From contig JASEIU010000003.1 in the NCBI GenBank assembly GCA_030017715.1, positions 62,001 through 126,000 on the forward strand: 64,000 bases of DNA, in the 5' to 3' direction. This document shows, piece after piece, positions 33,001 to 42,363 of the stretch. Below the pieces are notes generated by a model, which saw nothing but the letters and a program-made list of their open reading frames with translations, was not told the DNA's origin and ran no database searches. This DNA is from Candidatus Saccharicenans sp. (GTDB taxonomy: Bacteria > Acidobacteriota > Aminicenantia > Aminicenantales > Saccharicenantaceae). Made by a program: the position numbers and the translations under genes. The first letter of the stretch is position 1, and every line of letters begins with the position of its first letter.

Positions 33001-33633
33001 ATGATCAGGATTAACTTATTAAAACCGGAAGCCAAAGAAGCCAGGGAACCTGTCCAGCCGGGTTTGCCCAGGATAGCCAAGGAAAGGAAAAGAGCCAGCC
33101 TGGGCACGATCATCTTTTTGCTGTTGCTGGTCAGCCTGGCCGGCTATTACTTTTATCAACACTGGCAGATTCAGAAAGAAAAAGAGCTGATTGCCCAGGC
33201 CCAGCAGGAAAAAAACCAGCTGCAGTACGTGGTGGCCAAGCTGGAAGAGGTTAAATTGCAGAAAGCTAACCTGGAGATGAAGATCAACCTGATCAGACAG
33301 CTGAAAGCCAATCAGGACATCGCCGTCAGGATCATGGATGAAATTAACCGCCGGATACCCGATTATGTCTGGCTGAAAGACGCCAGCTTCGACGGACAGA
33401 CCATGAAGATCAAGGGCGAAGCCATTTCCAACAACCTGATTGCCGATTTCATAACCAACCTGCAGCGGAGCGAAACCTTCGGTCAGGTCAACCTGATCGT
33501 CTCAGCCCAGAAGACCCAGGGGGGTGTCGTCTACCTGGAATTTGACATGACTGTCCCGGTGAAAAAACCCCAGGTCGAACAGCCGCAACCGGCCAAACCC
33601 AAACCCACTCCCCAGACCACAAGAAGGAGATAG
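33001..33633 (+). CDS. pilN: PilN, pilus inner-membrane alignment protein
   Basis: Bitopic inner-membrane protein of the PilMNOP complex. It begins MIRINLLKPE, the short cytoplasmic INLL tail that docks into PilM. The membrane segment is at about 37-57 (GTIIFLLLLVSLAGYYFYQ), followed by a coiled coil (58-115) and a ferredoxin-like periplasmic domain (IPDYVWLKDASFDGQTMKIK). The C-terminal Pro/Lys/Gln-rich tail (about 25 residues) is low-complexity. Confidence 0.93.
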   Translation: MIRINLLKPEAKEAREPVQPGLPRIAKERKRASLGTIIFLLLLVSLAGYYFYQHWQIQKEKELIAQAQQEKNQLQYVVAKLEEVKLQKANLEMKINLIRQLKANQDIAVRIMDEINRRIPDYVWLKDASFDGQTMKIKGEAISNNLIADFITNLQRSETFGQVNLIVSAQKTQGGVVYLEFDMTVPVKKPQVEQPQPAKPKPTPQTTRRR

Positions 33634-33635
33634 CC

Positions 33636-34220
33636 ATGAGAAACTGGCCCTGGCATGGATACTTAATTCTGGCGGTGGTTATCTTCGCCCTGGCCTTCTT
33701 TTTCTACTTTAAGCCCAGGAATGACGAAATCCAGTCTCTCCGACAGCAAAGGGAAAAGCTGGAAAAAGAAGTCCAGGTGTTGAAGGAAAAGAAAAAAGAA
33801 CTGGATAAAATCGAGGCCGAACTGGTGGTGTTAAACGCCACCCTCAAAGACCTGGAACAGATAATTCCCCAGCAGAAAGAAATCGCCGAGATACTGAGAC
33901 GCATCCAGCAACTGGCCTATGATTCCCGGCTGAACGTGCTTAAGTTCCAGCCCCGGGGTGAAATCAAGAAAGAATTTTATGCCGAATGGCCAATCAACAT
34001 CGAAGTCTCCGGCACCTACCACAACCTGGGGGTTTTCTTCGATAAGTTGAGCAACTTCGCCCGGCTGTTCAACGTCAACAACTTCAGCATCAGCGCCCTT
34101 AACAACCAGACTGATACCCTGACCATCGGCGCCAAGTTTGTCACCACCACTTACTATTTTCTGGAAGAACAACCTCAACCGGCCAAGACCGCGGCCGGCC
34201 AGAAACCGCAGGGGAAATAA
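33636..34220 (+). CDS. pilO: PilO, pilus inner-membrane alignment protein
   Basis: Partner of PilN. A short N-tail is followed by a membrane segment at about 7-26 (YLILAVVIFALAFFFYFKP), a long coiled coil (27-80, EIQSLRQQREKLEKEVQVLK), and a ferredoxin-like domain with YHNLGVFFDKLSNFARLFNV, the recognisable PilO block. The start is ATG 33636, two bases after the pilN stop with AAGGAG upstream. The length of 194 is normal. Confidence 0.93.
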   Translation: MRNWPWHGYLILAVVIFALAFFFYFKPRNDEIQSLRQQREKLEKEVQVLKEKKKELDKIEAELVVLNATLKDLEQIIPQQKEIAEILRRIQQLAYDSRLNVLKFQPRGEIKKEFYAEWPINIEVSGTYHNLGVFFDKLSNFARLFNVNNFSISALNNQTDTLTIGAKFVTTTYYFLEEQPQPAKTAAGQKPQGK

Positions 34221-34221
34221 C

Positions 34222-34704
34222 ATGAGAAAGATATGCATTCTGGCACTGGCTATTATGGTAGCGGGGATTTATGGGTGGCTGAGTCCGGCTTATGGCCAGG
34301 AGAGCCAGCAGACCGGGCAGCAGCAGGAGACGATTATCTCCCCCCAGCAGGCCCTGAGCACTCTTCCGCCCCGCGCTTCCTATAATCCTGGCGGACGCCG
34401 CGACCCGTTCAAGGACTTGATAGGCAAGGGAAAAGGCGGGGGAAAAGGGACTGTGGTCGAAGGGCAATTGGCAATAGAAAATGCCGCCCTGGTGGGCATC
34501 GTCAAGACTGCCAAGAGCTTCGTGGCCATAGTTTCTGGACCTCAGGAGTTCCCCTACTTTCTGAAAATCGGAGACAGACTGGCTGACGGCTATGTCTTCT
34601 CCATCAGCGAGTCTAAAGTGGTCTTCCGCAAGACCCACGAAAGGGGCATCCCGTTGATGAGGCCCAGAGACGTTGTAAAAGAAATCAATCCGGAGGAGCG
34701 TTAA
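34222..34704 (+). CDS. pilP: PilP, pilus secretin-docking protein
   Basis: Periplasmic link between PilN/PilO and the PilQ secretin. It has a signal sequence at about 1-25 and the PilP pattern RRDPFKDLIGKGKG, followed by a beta-rich C-terminal domain (ALVGIVKTAKSFVAIVSGP, YFLKIGDRLADGYVFSIS). Standard PilP is a lipoprotein, but I see no lipobox cysteine after the hydrophobic core (only C4), so it may be a soluble periplasmic form. ATG 34222 was preferred over an internal pilO-overlapping start at 34138. 160 residues. Confidence 0.9.
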   Translation: MRKICILALAIMVAGIYGWLSPAYGQESQQTGQQQETIISPQQALSTLPPRASYNPGGRRDPFKDLIGKGKGGGKGTVVEGQLAIENAALVGIVKTAKSFVAIVSGPQEFPYFLKIGDRLADGYVFSISESKVVFRKTHERGIPLMRPRDVVKEINPEER

Positions 34705-34705
34705 C

Positions 34706-36994
34706 ATGAAAAGGAAAGTTTGTTGGCTTATTCTGGCAGCGATAAATCTAATACTGGTCTCAGCTTTCCTGGTCCAGGCTGCCGAGTTGAGGAAGATTGA
34801 AGTCAAGCCGGGCTTGCTGTCGACCAGAGTCATCCTGATCGCCGATGGCCTGGTTCAGGTAAAGGGGCTGAGCTACATTTCCGAGACTCCCCCGGTGCTG
34901 TCGATGGAGCTGGTTAAGGCCAGGCCGGTTGAACTCCCGGCCACCATGGAACCCGGCAGCCGCCTGATAAAAAACATACGGGTGGAACCGCTCGGGGAAA
35001 ACCTCAGAATCCAGATGCAATTAAAGGATAAAGTGCCCTTCCGCCTGCTGCATGAGCACGGCAGAACAGCCCTGGAATTAAATGAATTTTTAAGGGCCTC
35101 TTCCTACCAGATTGACCCGGCGATGTCTTCCTTGATCAAGCCTGAAAATCAGGTTAGCTTCGCCGACCTGAACGTGAGGAGCGAAGCCGACAAGGTCAGC
35201 TTTCTGATCGGCCTGACCGGAGAGGCTCCGTTTCAGGCCTTTGCCCTGGAAAACCCCAGCCGGCTGGTGGTGGACCTGCTCAACACCAACTTTCCGAAGT
35301 CCAGCCAGGCCTACCAGGTCGGCCGGGCCAACGTGGAAAAGGTCAGAGTGGCCCAGTTCAAAACCGGAGACCCCTGCCCCATCACCAGGCTGGTTTTTGA
35401 CCTGAAGGATGCCGGCTGGTATTCTCTCGATTCGACGCCCCGCGGCCTGCAGATTTCATTTTATTCGCCTGATTCGGTCGTGGTAGCCGAACAGGCTGCG
35501 GACCCGGCCGGGAAAACCGAACCGATTAAAACCTCCCTGGCCAATGCCATGCCCGTTCCTGAAGGCCAGACAAAAAAGAAGCCAGCCATAAAGGTTGAGG
35601 AAAATTCTGAAATCAGGCCGACAAAAATCGAACCGGCGCCGGCTGAAACCAGGGCCGAGCCCGAACCGAAAGCCGTTAAATCCCAGACCCAGGAAAAAGA
35701 TCAGTTCAAACCCCGGGTCATTCAGTCTACCGAAGATAAGTATTCGGGAGAATTGATCAGCCTGAAATTCAAAGACGCCGACCTGCGCGACGTGGTGCTG
35801 TTTCTGGCCGACTTTGCCGGCCTGAACGTTATTTTTGACCCCGAGGTCAGGGGCAACGTTACCTGCAACCTGCAGGAAGTCCCCTGGGACCAAGCTCTGG
35901 AAATAGTCCTCCGTCAGAACAGGATGGGCAAAGTTATCGAGGGCAATGTTCTGCGCATCGCTCCCATGACCACCCTGTCCCGCGAAGACGAGGACTTGAG
36001 AAGGCTCAAGGAGAGCAAAGAGCTGGCCGGGCCCATCCAGGTCAAGACCATCACTCTGTCCTACTCCAAGGCCAGGGATGTGCAGAGCCTGCTCAAGAGC
36101 CGGCTGTCTAAGAGCGGCGAAATAGTCATCGATGAGAGAACCAACACCCTGATCATCAGCGAAGTCCGCGACCGGATGGAACTGCTGGACAAGCTGATCT
36201 CAGTTCTGGACACGCCCACCCCGCAGGTTTCCATAGAAGCCAGAATCGTCGAAGCCACTTCCACTTTTATACGTAACCTGGGCATTCAATGGGGATATAA
36301 GGGAGTAATTGACCCCTTTTACGGCAATCAAACGGCCATCTCCTTTCCCAACAAAATCCTGGCCGACGGAGCCATGATTCCTCAGGGGATAGTGACCAAA
36401 GGTATCGGAGGCCCGCTGGGTGGTTATGCCATCAACCTGCCAGCCCCGGCCTTTAACACCGCCGTGGGCTTCTCCTTCGCCAACGTCCTTGACACCTTCA
36501 GACTGGACGTGGCCCTGTCGGCGCTGGAGACCTCGGGCAACGGCCGAATCATCTCCTCGCCCAAGGTGACCACCCAGAACAACCAGGCAGCCGAAATCGT
36601 CCAGGGCCGTCAGATTCCCGTCCAGACCGTGGCCAACTTCACCGTCACCACCAGGTATGTCAACGCCGCCCTGGAATTGCGAGCCACCCCCCAGATCACG
36701 GCTGAAGGCACCATCATCATGAATATCGAAATCCAGAACAACGCCGCCGATTTCGCCAACCTGGTCAACGGCATCCCGCCCATCACCACCCAGAGCGCCA
36801 AGACTACGGTCATGGTCCCCGACGGTGGAACCACGGTAATCGGCGGAATCTATCGGACAGAAGATTCGATCACCAGAGAACGCGTTCCTTACCTGCACAG
36901 TATCCCTGTCCTGGGAACTCTGTTCAGGTCTTTTGCCCGGACCAAACAGAACAGGGAACTGTTGATATTTATAACTCCAAGGATAATCAAATAA
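34706..36994 (+). CDS. pilQ: PilQ, type IV pilus outer-membrane secretin
   Basis: Forms the outer-membrane channel through which the pilus passes. A signal peptide is followed by two AMIN domains (about 27-120 and 150-255) that bind peptidoglycan. A Pro/Glu-rich linker follows, then the STN/N0 domain (about 345-415, SLKFKDADLRDVVLFLADFA), an N1 domain (ITLSYSKARDVQSLLKSRL), and the secretin core (about 505-762) with TVMVPDGGTTVIGGIY, VPYLHSIPVLGTLFRS and ELLIFITPRIIK at the end. At 762 residues it is a typical PilQ. GGAGGAG precedes the ATG. Confidence 0.96.
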   Translation: MKRKVCWLILAAINLILVSAFLVQAAELRKIEVKPGLLSTRVILIADGLVQVKGLSYISETPPVLSMELVKARPVELPATMEPGSRLIKNIRVEPLGENLRIQMQLKDKVPFRLLHEHGRTALELNEFLRASSYQIDPAMSSLIKPENQVSFADLNVRSEADKVSFLIGLTGEAPFQAFALENPSRLVVDLLNTNFPKSSQAYQVGRANVEKVRVAQFKTGDPCPITRLVFDLKDAGWYSLDSTPRGLQISFYSPDSVVVAEQAADPAGKTEPIKTSLANAMPVPEGQTKKKPAIKVEENSEIRPTKIEPAPAETRAEPEPKAVKSQTQEKDQFKPRVIQSTEDKYSGELISLKFKDADLRDVVLFLADFAGLNVIFDPEVRGNVTCNLQEVPWDQALEIVLRQNRMGKVIEGNVLRIAPMTTLSREDEDLRRLKESKELAGPIQVKTITLSYSKARDVQSLLKSRLSKSGEIVIDERTNTLIISEVRDRMELLDKLISVLDTPTPQVSIEARIVEATSTFIRNLGIQWGYKGVIDPFYGNQTAISFPNKILADGAMIPQGIVTKGIGGPLGGYAINLPAPAFNTAVGFSFANVLDTFRLDVALSALETSGNGRIISSPKVTTQNNQAAEIVQGRQIPVQTVANFTVTTRYVNAALELRATPQITAEGTIIMNIEIQNNAADFANLVNGIPPITTQSAKTTVMVPDGGTTVIGGIYRTEDSITRERVPYLHSIPVLGTLFRSFARTKQNRELLIFITPRIIK

Positions 36995-37013
36995 GCAAGA
37001 GGAGAAGGAAGCA

Positions 37014-37601
37014 ATGAAGAACTTTACATCCGGTCTTAAAATAATATCGGTCCTGATTCTGAGCCTGGCGTTGTTCTCCTGCAATCCGGTCGAAAAAGGC
37101 ACCAACTCCGGGAGCTTTCTCATAATCGAAAACATCATCGGCAAGGATAACCAGGGAAATGATTCCAGCGTGGTCTTTTCCGATGTCATTACCAACGACG
37201 TGGTTTATTCTGATTTTGTGACTCTCAGCGTGCGGGCGGCCACCCTGGACCCCAGCCCCGTTATGGGCGTCTCCCAGTACAGCGATGTCATGATTACCAA
37301 CTATATAGTCACTTACATCAGAAGCGACGGGGCCACTGGCGAAGGCACTGACGTCCCGTATCATTTTCAGGGAACTCTGTCGACGCTGGTCCCGGTCGGC
37401 TCCACGGTAAGCATTCCGCTGCTGATTGTCAGGGATGTGGCCAAAACCCAGCCTCCTCTCAGCGCTCTGGTCGGAAATCCCACCGGCATGCTGGAATGCA
37501 CAGCCAGGATTGAATTAATCGGCCACGACCTCAGAAACAGGAGCGTCACTCAGACCGGACAGATTTCGGTTCGTTTTGCCGATTATATCGACCAGCAGTA
37601 G
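37014..37601 (+). CDS. Unrecognised lipoprotein at the end of the pil operon
   Basis: 195 residues. The lipobox is LALFSC with acceptor C24, so it is a lipoprotein, probably periplasmic. The mature part is beta-rich with no motif I can name (SLRSDG-like TYIRSDGATGEGTD, SIPLLIVRDVAKTQ, LECTARIELIGHD). It starts 20 bases after pilQ with AGGAGAAGG upstream, so it is very likely cotranscribed. By position it could be a PilQ assembly factor (pilotin-like) or a minor pilus component, but I see no pilotin TPR repeats. It is followed by the opposing priA gene. Confidence 0.78.
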   Translation: MKNFTSGLKIISVLILSLALFSCNPVEKGTNSGSFLIIENIIGKDNQGNDSSVVFSDVITNDVVYSDFVTLSVRAATLDPSPVMGVSQYSDVMITNYIVTYIRSDGATGEGTDVPYHFQGTLSTLVPVGSTVSIPLLIVRDVAKTQPPLSALVGNPTGMLECTARIELIGHDLRNRSVTQTGQISVRFADYIDQQ

Positions 37602-37631
37602 AATTAATCGAGATCGGTTGGCTGCCCGCGG

Positions 37632-39776
37632 TTAAGACCGGAGTCTGACCCGAAGGCGGAGAGAAGGTTTTTCCATCCGGAAACTCTTCAGATAAGACAG
37701 AATCGTTTTGACCCGGGACTCGTCAGTTAGCCTGACCATTAATTTTATTTCCCGCTGTTCCTTCCGCCAGGTCTTCCTGGATATTTTCGGACCAAGAATC
37801 TCCAGCCCGGGAAAATCCTTTTCCAGCTGTTCCAGGAGAAGCCGGGAACTGCGACCGGAGCTTCGAAGCGACCGGCTGTCCAGACCGACTTCAAGCAAGA
37901 AACTGAACGGGGGGTAATTCAGCAACCGCCTGAACTCTATTTCCCTCTCAAAGAAACTTTGATAGTCCCCCGATACAGCCTGAACGACCGGCTCGGGAGG
38001 AGGTCCGGCGGTTATCACCGCCACCCCGGAATTCTGGTCGTTCCCGACCAGCTCCAGCCCGGCCCGCACCAGAGCTAAAGTCCTTTCTGCCGCCTGAAAA
38101 TCCGGCCGGTTGAGGTTGTTTTCCGGGTTGACCAGAACCAGAAGCGAGAAATGACGGCGCGGCAATCGGCGCAGAGCATATTCGGTGCCGACAACCAGCC
38201 GGCTCTTGCCCGACTTTATTCTTCTCACGCTATTTTCCGCAGCCTTATCTCCCGCCCCTTCTTCCAGAACTTCTACCGGGCAGTCGGGGAAGGCCTCCTG
38301 CAGCTGTTCTTTTAAGAACTGACTGCCGCGAATTCGGCCCGGTTTGAGTTTCTGGCGACAGACCGGGCACACTTCGGGGACCGGAGATTCCAGGCCGCAG
38401 TAACCGCAGCTCAGCCCTTCCTCTTTCTTCTTCAGGTTGAGGGCAATCCGGCACTGTGGACACCGGGCCACGTAACCGCAGCCCGGGCAGTAAAGATAGC
38501 CGGCATATCCTTTGCGATTAACAAGGAAAAAAACTCCCTTCCCGGTCTCCAGGCAGGAGGCTATTTCTGACCTGAGTTCACCCTTCAGGATCTTAACAAT
38601 ATCCTGCTGATAAAACCGGGACCCCGGTCCTGCTTCCAGTCCGCCCAGGTCTATCAAGGAATCCGCCTGACGATGTCGATAGTACTGGCTGACTCTCGGG
38701 CAGGAGGAAGCGAAAATCAACAGGCTCTTTTCCAGTCCGACCCTGACCATGGCCGCTTCTCTGAGGTCAAAAGAAGTTCCGTCGGACTGATAATAAAGGT
38801 CATCCTGTTCCTCGTCCACAACCAGCAACGACAACGGCCGGACAGGCAGGAAAAGAGCTGACCTGGTCCCGAAGATAATCCTGGCTCGTCCAGAAACTAC
38901 CTGATTCCAGGCTTCGTTCCTGACTCTTTCCGGAAGCTGGCTGTGCCAGGTTGCGGCCCGGGCGCCGTATTCCCTGACCAGCGGCTGCCATTTCCCCAGC
39001 CCCTGGATGTCCGGCACCAGAAACAGGGTATATCCATAATGTCCGGCTGTGTATTCCATTATTTTCTTCAGGAATTCCAGCCTTCGTTCCAGACTGCCGT
39101 GAAGAAGGAAAGTCCCGCCCTGCCCGGATTCCAGCCTGGCCAGCAGGCCCTGGCCGCTTTCCGGCAGCCCTTCCGGCCGGACAGGCAGCGTCAGTTGACG
39201 GAAATTATCGGGAGCGACCTGCCGGGAATTTTTTTTCCTGGTTGTTTTTTCCCTAATTTCCAGCAAACCTTCCTGGCTCAGGTTTCTCAGGTAAGAATTA
39301 ATTTCTCGGAGCTTCAACTTTCTTCTGACATAGACCGGACTTAACTGGCGGTCGACCAGCAGGCTCAGAATCTGGCCCCGGCGGCCTTTGAGCCGGCCGG
39401 AAACGAGCTCCTTTAAGCCTTTTTCGGTTATGGCCAGCCTGACCCTGGGTTTTTCCCTGACGGCGGGAGGTTCAGCCATTTCCAGGAACAGTCCGGGAGC
39501 GGTCAGACTTCGATCCGAAAGCTCCAGAGCCAGCTTGAGAATAAACTCCGGTAACCCGGGACAATCCTCCGGACAGGCGATAATTTCTTTAACTTCAAAT
39601 TCAGGTTCCCGGGACAGTTCCTCCATTGCCAGCACATATCCGGCCAGTCTCCTTGAACCCAGGGGGGCAATGACCCTGGACCCGATTCTTACTTTCCCGA
39701 CCAGTTCAGGCGGTAGCCGGTAAAGGAAAGTCTGAAAGACCGGCAGCGGAAACAGGATCTGGCAGTAACTGGACAT
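37632..39776 (-). CDS. priA: PriA-family replication restart protein with degenerate helicase motifs
   Basis: 714 residues with the PriA layout. The N-terminal DNA-binding/winged-helix region occupies about 1-200, and the zinc region has eight Cys (C430, C433, C439, C442, C457, C460, C470, C473). Where functional PriA has the Walker A GxTGSGKT, this protein reads LLHGSLERRLEFL (224-236), with no GK(T/S). The DEEH box is DEEQ (321-324), the GTQMxxKGHDF motif is GTEYALRRLPRRHF, and the final helicase motif QVAGRAGR is lost (ALVRAGLELVGND). It therefore probably cannot hydrolyse ATP but may still bind forks or partners. Its ATG overlaps the udg stop by one base. Confidence 0.85.
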   Translation of the reverse strand: MSSYCQILFPLPVFQTFLYRLPPELVGKVRIGSRVIAPLGSRRLAGYVLAMEELSREPEFEVKEIIACPEDCPGLPEFILKLALELSDRSLTAPGLFLEMAEPPAVREKPRVRLAITEKGLKELVSGRLKGRRGQILSLLVDRQLSPVYVRRKLKLREINSYLRNLSQEGLLEIREKTTRKKNSRQVAPDNFRQLTLPVRPEGLPESGQGLLARLESGQGGTFLLHGSLERRLEFLKKIMEYTAGHYGYTLFLVPDIQGLGKWQPLVREYGARAATWHSQLPERVRNEAWNQVVSGRARIIFGTRSALFLPVRPLSLLVVDEEQDDLYYQSDGTSFDLREAAMVRVGLEKSLLIFASSCPRVSQYYRHRQADSLIDLGGLEAGPGSRFYQQDIVKILKGELRSEIASCLETGKGVFFLVNRKGYAGYLYCPGCGYVARCPQCRIALNLKKKEEGLSCGYCGLESPVPEVCPVCRQKLKPGRIRGSQFLKEQLQEAFPDCPVEVLEEGAGDKAAENSVRRIKSGKSRLVVGTEYALRRLPRRHFSLLVLVNPENNLNRPDFQAAERTLALVRAGLELVGNDQNSGVAVITAGPPPEPVVQAVSGDYQSFFEREIEFRRLLNYPPFSFLLEVGLDSRSLRSSGRSSRLLLEQLEKDFPGLEILGPKISRKTWRKEQREIKLMVRLTDESRVKTILSYLKSFRMEKPSLRLRVRLRS

Positions 39777-40516
39777 CAGGATTTAAGCAGCTGGAGGACC
39801 TTTTTCATATCCTCCCAGACCATCTTTTTTATCTCTTTGTTGCCTTCGTTCCGGACCAGATAAGAAGGATGGAAGGTAGGCATAACCGGAATACCCTGGA
39901 AATCTCCGAACTGTCCGCGGAGCTCGGACATGCTTTTCGAACTCGGAAGCAGAAAATCGGTGGCCACCTTTCCCAGGGCGACGATAACCCGGGGTTTGAT
40001 CAAATCAATCTGCCGAAGAAGATAAGGAGAACAGGCTTTAATCTCGTCTGGCCTGGGGGTGCGGTTTTCAGGAGGACGACACTTGATGACGTTGGCGATG
40101 TAGACCTCCTCCCGACTGAAACCCATGGCCTGAATGATTTTGGTCAGAAGCTGTCCGGCTCGGCCCACGAACGGACGGCCCTGCAGGTCTTCGTCGCGGC
40201 CCGGAGCCTCGCCCACAAACATCAAACTGGCCTGACGATGGCCCTCTCCTGGCACGGCCTGGGTTCTTCCCTTAAAAAGTGGGCAGGCCTGACAGGCCAT
40301 GATCCTGCGGATTAGACGGTCCCACTCTTCCCGGTCGTCGGCCGCCGGCCCTCCGGAGAAACCTTCTGGCTTCAGCAACCCGGTCCCGACTTCGGCTTCC
40401 CGCTTTCTGCTGTCAGTTTTCATGGGACTGACCAGAAATTCCACCCCCAGGTCGCGGTAAAACTCCAGCCGGGATAGAAGCTGTCCCGGTCTTTCAACTA
40501 TTCCTTTTTCGTTCAT
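39776..40516 (-). CDS. Family-4 iron-sulfur uracil-DNA glycosylase
   Basis: Removes uracil from DNA. Family-4 signatures: [20 protein letters not shown] (motif 1), HPSYLVRN (motif 2). Four cysteines fit an Fe4S4 site: ACQACPL (two), [11 protein letters not shown] and IKACSPYLL. An N-terminal stretch of about 75 residues before the conserved region is charged and low in motif content. It overlaps coaBC by 23 bases and its stop overlaps the priA start, so it lies inside one operon. Confidence 0.94.
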   Translation of the reverse strand: MNEKGIVERPGQLLSRLEFYRDLGVEFLVSPMKTDSRKREAEVGTGLLKPEGFSGGPAADDREEWDRLIRRIMACQACPLFKGRTQAVPGEGHRQASLMFVGEAPGRDEDLQGRPFVGRAGQLLTKIIQAMGFSREEVYIANVIKCRPPENRTPRPDEIKACSPYLLRQIDLIKPRVIVALGKVATDFLLPSSKSMSELRGQFGDFQGIPVMPTFHPSYLVRNEGNKEIKKMVWEDMKKVLQLLKS

Positions 40517-41693
40517 TGAGCAGAACCTCGATTTCAGCCATTATTTCCTGACTAATCTTTCTTTTGCTGGCCCGGGGAATTCTTCTGAAGCGGCCGTCAG
40601 GCCAGGACAGCGTCACCTCATTATCGTCGCTGCCAAACCCGACCCCGGACCGGGAAACATCGTTGCCGACCATCAGGTCCACCTTTTTGCGCTTCATTTT
40701 TTCCAAGGCTTTCGTTTCGAGCTGGCTGGTTTCGGCGGCAAAACCCACCAGCAACTGCCGCCGTTTCTGCCGTCCCAGTTCTTCCAGGATGTCGGGCGTG
40801 GCTTCTATGTCCAGCCTCCCGGCGATTTCGGATTTCGGGACTTTATCCGACAGAGCCTTTTTGAACCGGAAATCGGCCACGGCCGCGGCCATCAGAACAA
40901 CGTCAGCCCGGGTATAATGCTTTTCGACCGCTGCTCTCATCTCTTCGGCCGTCTGCACCTTTTCCAGATAAACGCCGGCCGGAACTTCCAGGCTGGTCGG
41001 TCCGGAAACCAGAATGACCTCGGCGCCCAGCTGCCAGGCTTCCCGGGCCAGCTCATATCCCATTTTTCCAGAGGAAGGGTTGCTGATGAAACGAACCGGG
41101 TCGAGGAATTCCCGGGTGGGGCCGGCAGTGACCAGAAACACCTTATTCCGGAAGGGCTCCCGGCTCTTTATCAGCCTGAGGCCGTGGTGAACAATCGATT
41201 CGGGAGAGGCCAGCCGGCCGGGACCTTGTTTGCCACAGGCCAGGTAACCGGTATCCGGCTCCACGAACTCCACCCCCAGAGTCTTCAGTTTTCTTATGTT
41301 TTCCTGGGTTTGGGGATGAAGGTACATGGATTCATTCATGGCCGGAGCCACCAGCACCGGACACCTGACCGCCAGGTAAAAGGTCGACAGAAAATCGTCG
41401 GCCACACCCGAAGCCAGTTTGCCGATGATGTTGGCCGTAGCCGGAGCGATGAGCAGCAGTTCGATTTCATCCGCCAGCGAAATGTGTTCAATCGGTCTCT
41501 GCTGATCATCGAATAGTTTGACCACGGTCCTTTCGCCAGTCAGGGAGGTGAACAGATAGGGATTGATGAAGCAAGTGGCCTTTTCGGTCATGATCACCCG
41601 AACCCCGAGGCCTTCCGACTGAAACAGCCTGACTATCTCGCAGGCTTTATAGATGCTTATGGAAGAACAAACGCCAAGGGCAATTTTTTTCAT
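40494..41693 (-). CDS. coaBC: CoaBC, phosphopantothenoylcysteine synthase/decarboxylase
   Basis: Bifunctional flavoprotein making 4'-phosphopantetheine. The CoaC half (1-180) has ALGVCSSISIYKACEIVRL, the active-site His context DDQQRPIEHISLADEIE, PAMNESMYLHP and LACGKQGPGRLA. The CoaB half (about 185-399) has TAGPTREFLDPVRFISNPSS, AAAVADFRFK and VGFAAETSQLETKAL with VGNDVSRSGVGFGSDDNEV near the end. Length is typical (399). The gene lies 18 bases after gmk; rpoZ, often found between them, is missing here. Confidence 0.96.
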   Translation of the reverse strand: MKKIALGVCSSISIYKACEIVRLFQSEGLGVRVIMTEKATCFINPYLFTSLTGERTVVKLFDDQQRPIEHISLADEIELLLIAPATANIIGKLASGVADDFLSTFYLAVRCPVLVAPAMNESMYLHPQTQENIRKLKTLGVEFVEPDTGYLACGKQGPGRLASPESIVHHGLRLIKSREPFRNKVFLVTAGPTREFLDPVRFISNPSSGKMGYELAREAWQLGAEVILVSGPTSLEVPAGVYLEKVQTAEEMRAAVEKHYTRADVVLMAAAVADFRFKKALSDKVPKSEIAGRLDIEATPDILEELGRQKRRQLLVGFAAETSQLETKALEKMKRKKVDLMVGNDVSRSGVGFGSDDNEVTLSWPDGRFRRIPRASKRKISQEIMAEIEVLLNERKRNS

Positions 41694-41711
41694 GGCTCCG
41701 CCTTTCCCCGG

Positions 41712-42317
41712 TCAGGGCCAGGACTTAAAACTTTTAAGTATTTCCTTGAATTCCCTCTGCCGTTGCTGGAACAGGCAGCGGTCGGCCAGGATAACGGCCT
41801 TCAGCTCCTCCAGGGCCTGATTGAGGTCGCCGTTTATCACTAAATAGTCGAAGATGTCCGATTCCAGGATTTCGCGGCGGGCATTCTTCAGGCGCAGGGC
41901 CACCGCCTCGGGCGACTCGGTCTTTCTCTGTTTCAGTCTTCTTTCCAGCTCCGGATAGGAAGGGGGCACAACGAAAACAAACCGGGCCTCGGGCAGTTTC
42001 TTCTTGACCTGGTGGGCTCCCTGGACATCTATATCCAGAATCAAATCGCCCAGCCGACTCTTCTTATTCACTTCCTCCAGGGAGGTGCCGTAAAAAAACC
42101 CGTGTACTTCAGCCCATTCCAGAAAGGCGCCGTCGTCTTTCAGTTTCTCGAATTCTTCCCGGGCAATGAAATAATAATCCTGTCCTTCCGCCTCGTCCGG
42201 TCTTCTGGGTCTGGTGGTGTGAGAGACAGAAAACTGAAGACCCGGCAGCCGGGCCATCAAGGTCTTGATCAGAGTTGACTTGCCGCAACCTGACGGTCCG
42301 GAAACAATGTATATCAT
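41712..42317 (-). CDS. gmk: Guanylate kinase
   Basis: Phosphorylates GMP to GDP with ATP. P-loop GPSGCGKST, the GMP-binding region VSHTTRPRRPDEAEGQDYYF, then FLEWAEVHGFFYGTS and DIDVQGAHQVKK. The 201 residues are standard. It lies between yicC (46 bases upstream) and coaBC (18 bases downstream), an arrangement common in many bacteria. Confidence 0.97.
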   Translation of the reverse strand: MIYIVSGPSGCGKSTLIKTLMARLPGLQFSVSHTTRPRRPDEAEGQDYYFIAREEFEKLKDDGAFLEWAEVHGFFYGTSLEEVNKKSRLGDLILDIDVQGAHQVKKKLPEARFVFVVPPSYPELERRLKQRKTESPEAVALRLKNARREILESDIFDYLVINGDLNQALEELKAVILADRCLFQQRQREFKEILKSFKSWP

Positions 42318-42363
42318 CCTGACTGCCTCCCTTCTCCAATCGATTTTAACTTTTTCCCCGTTC

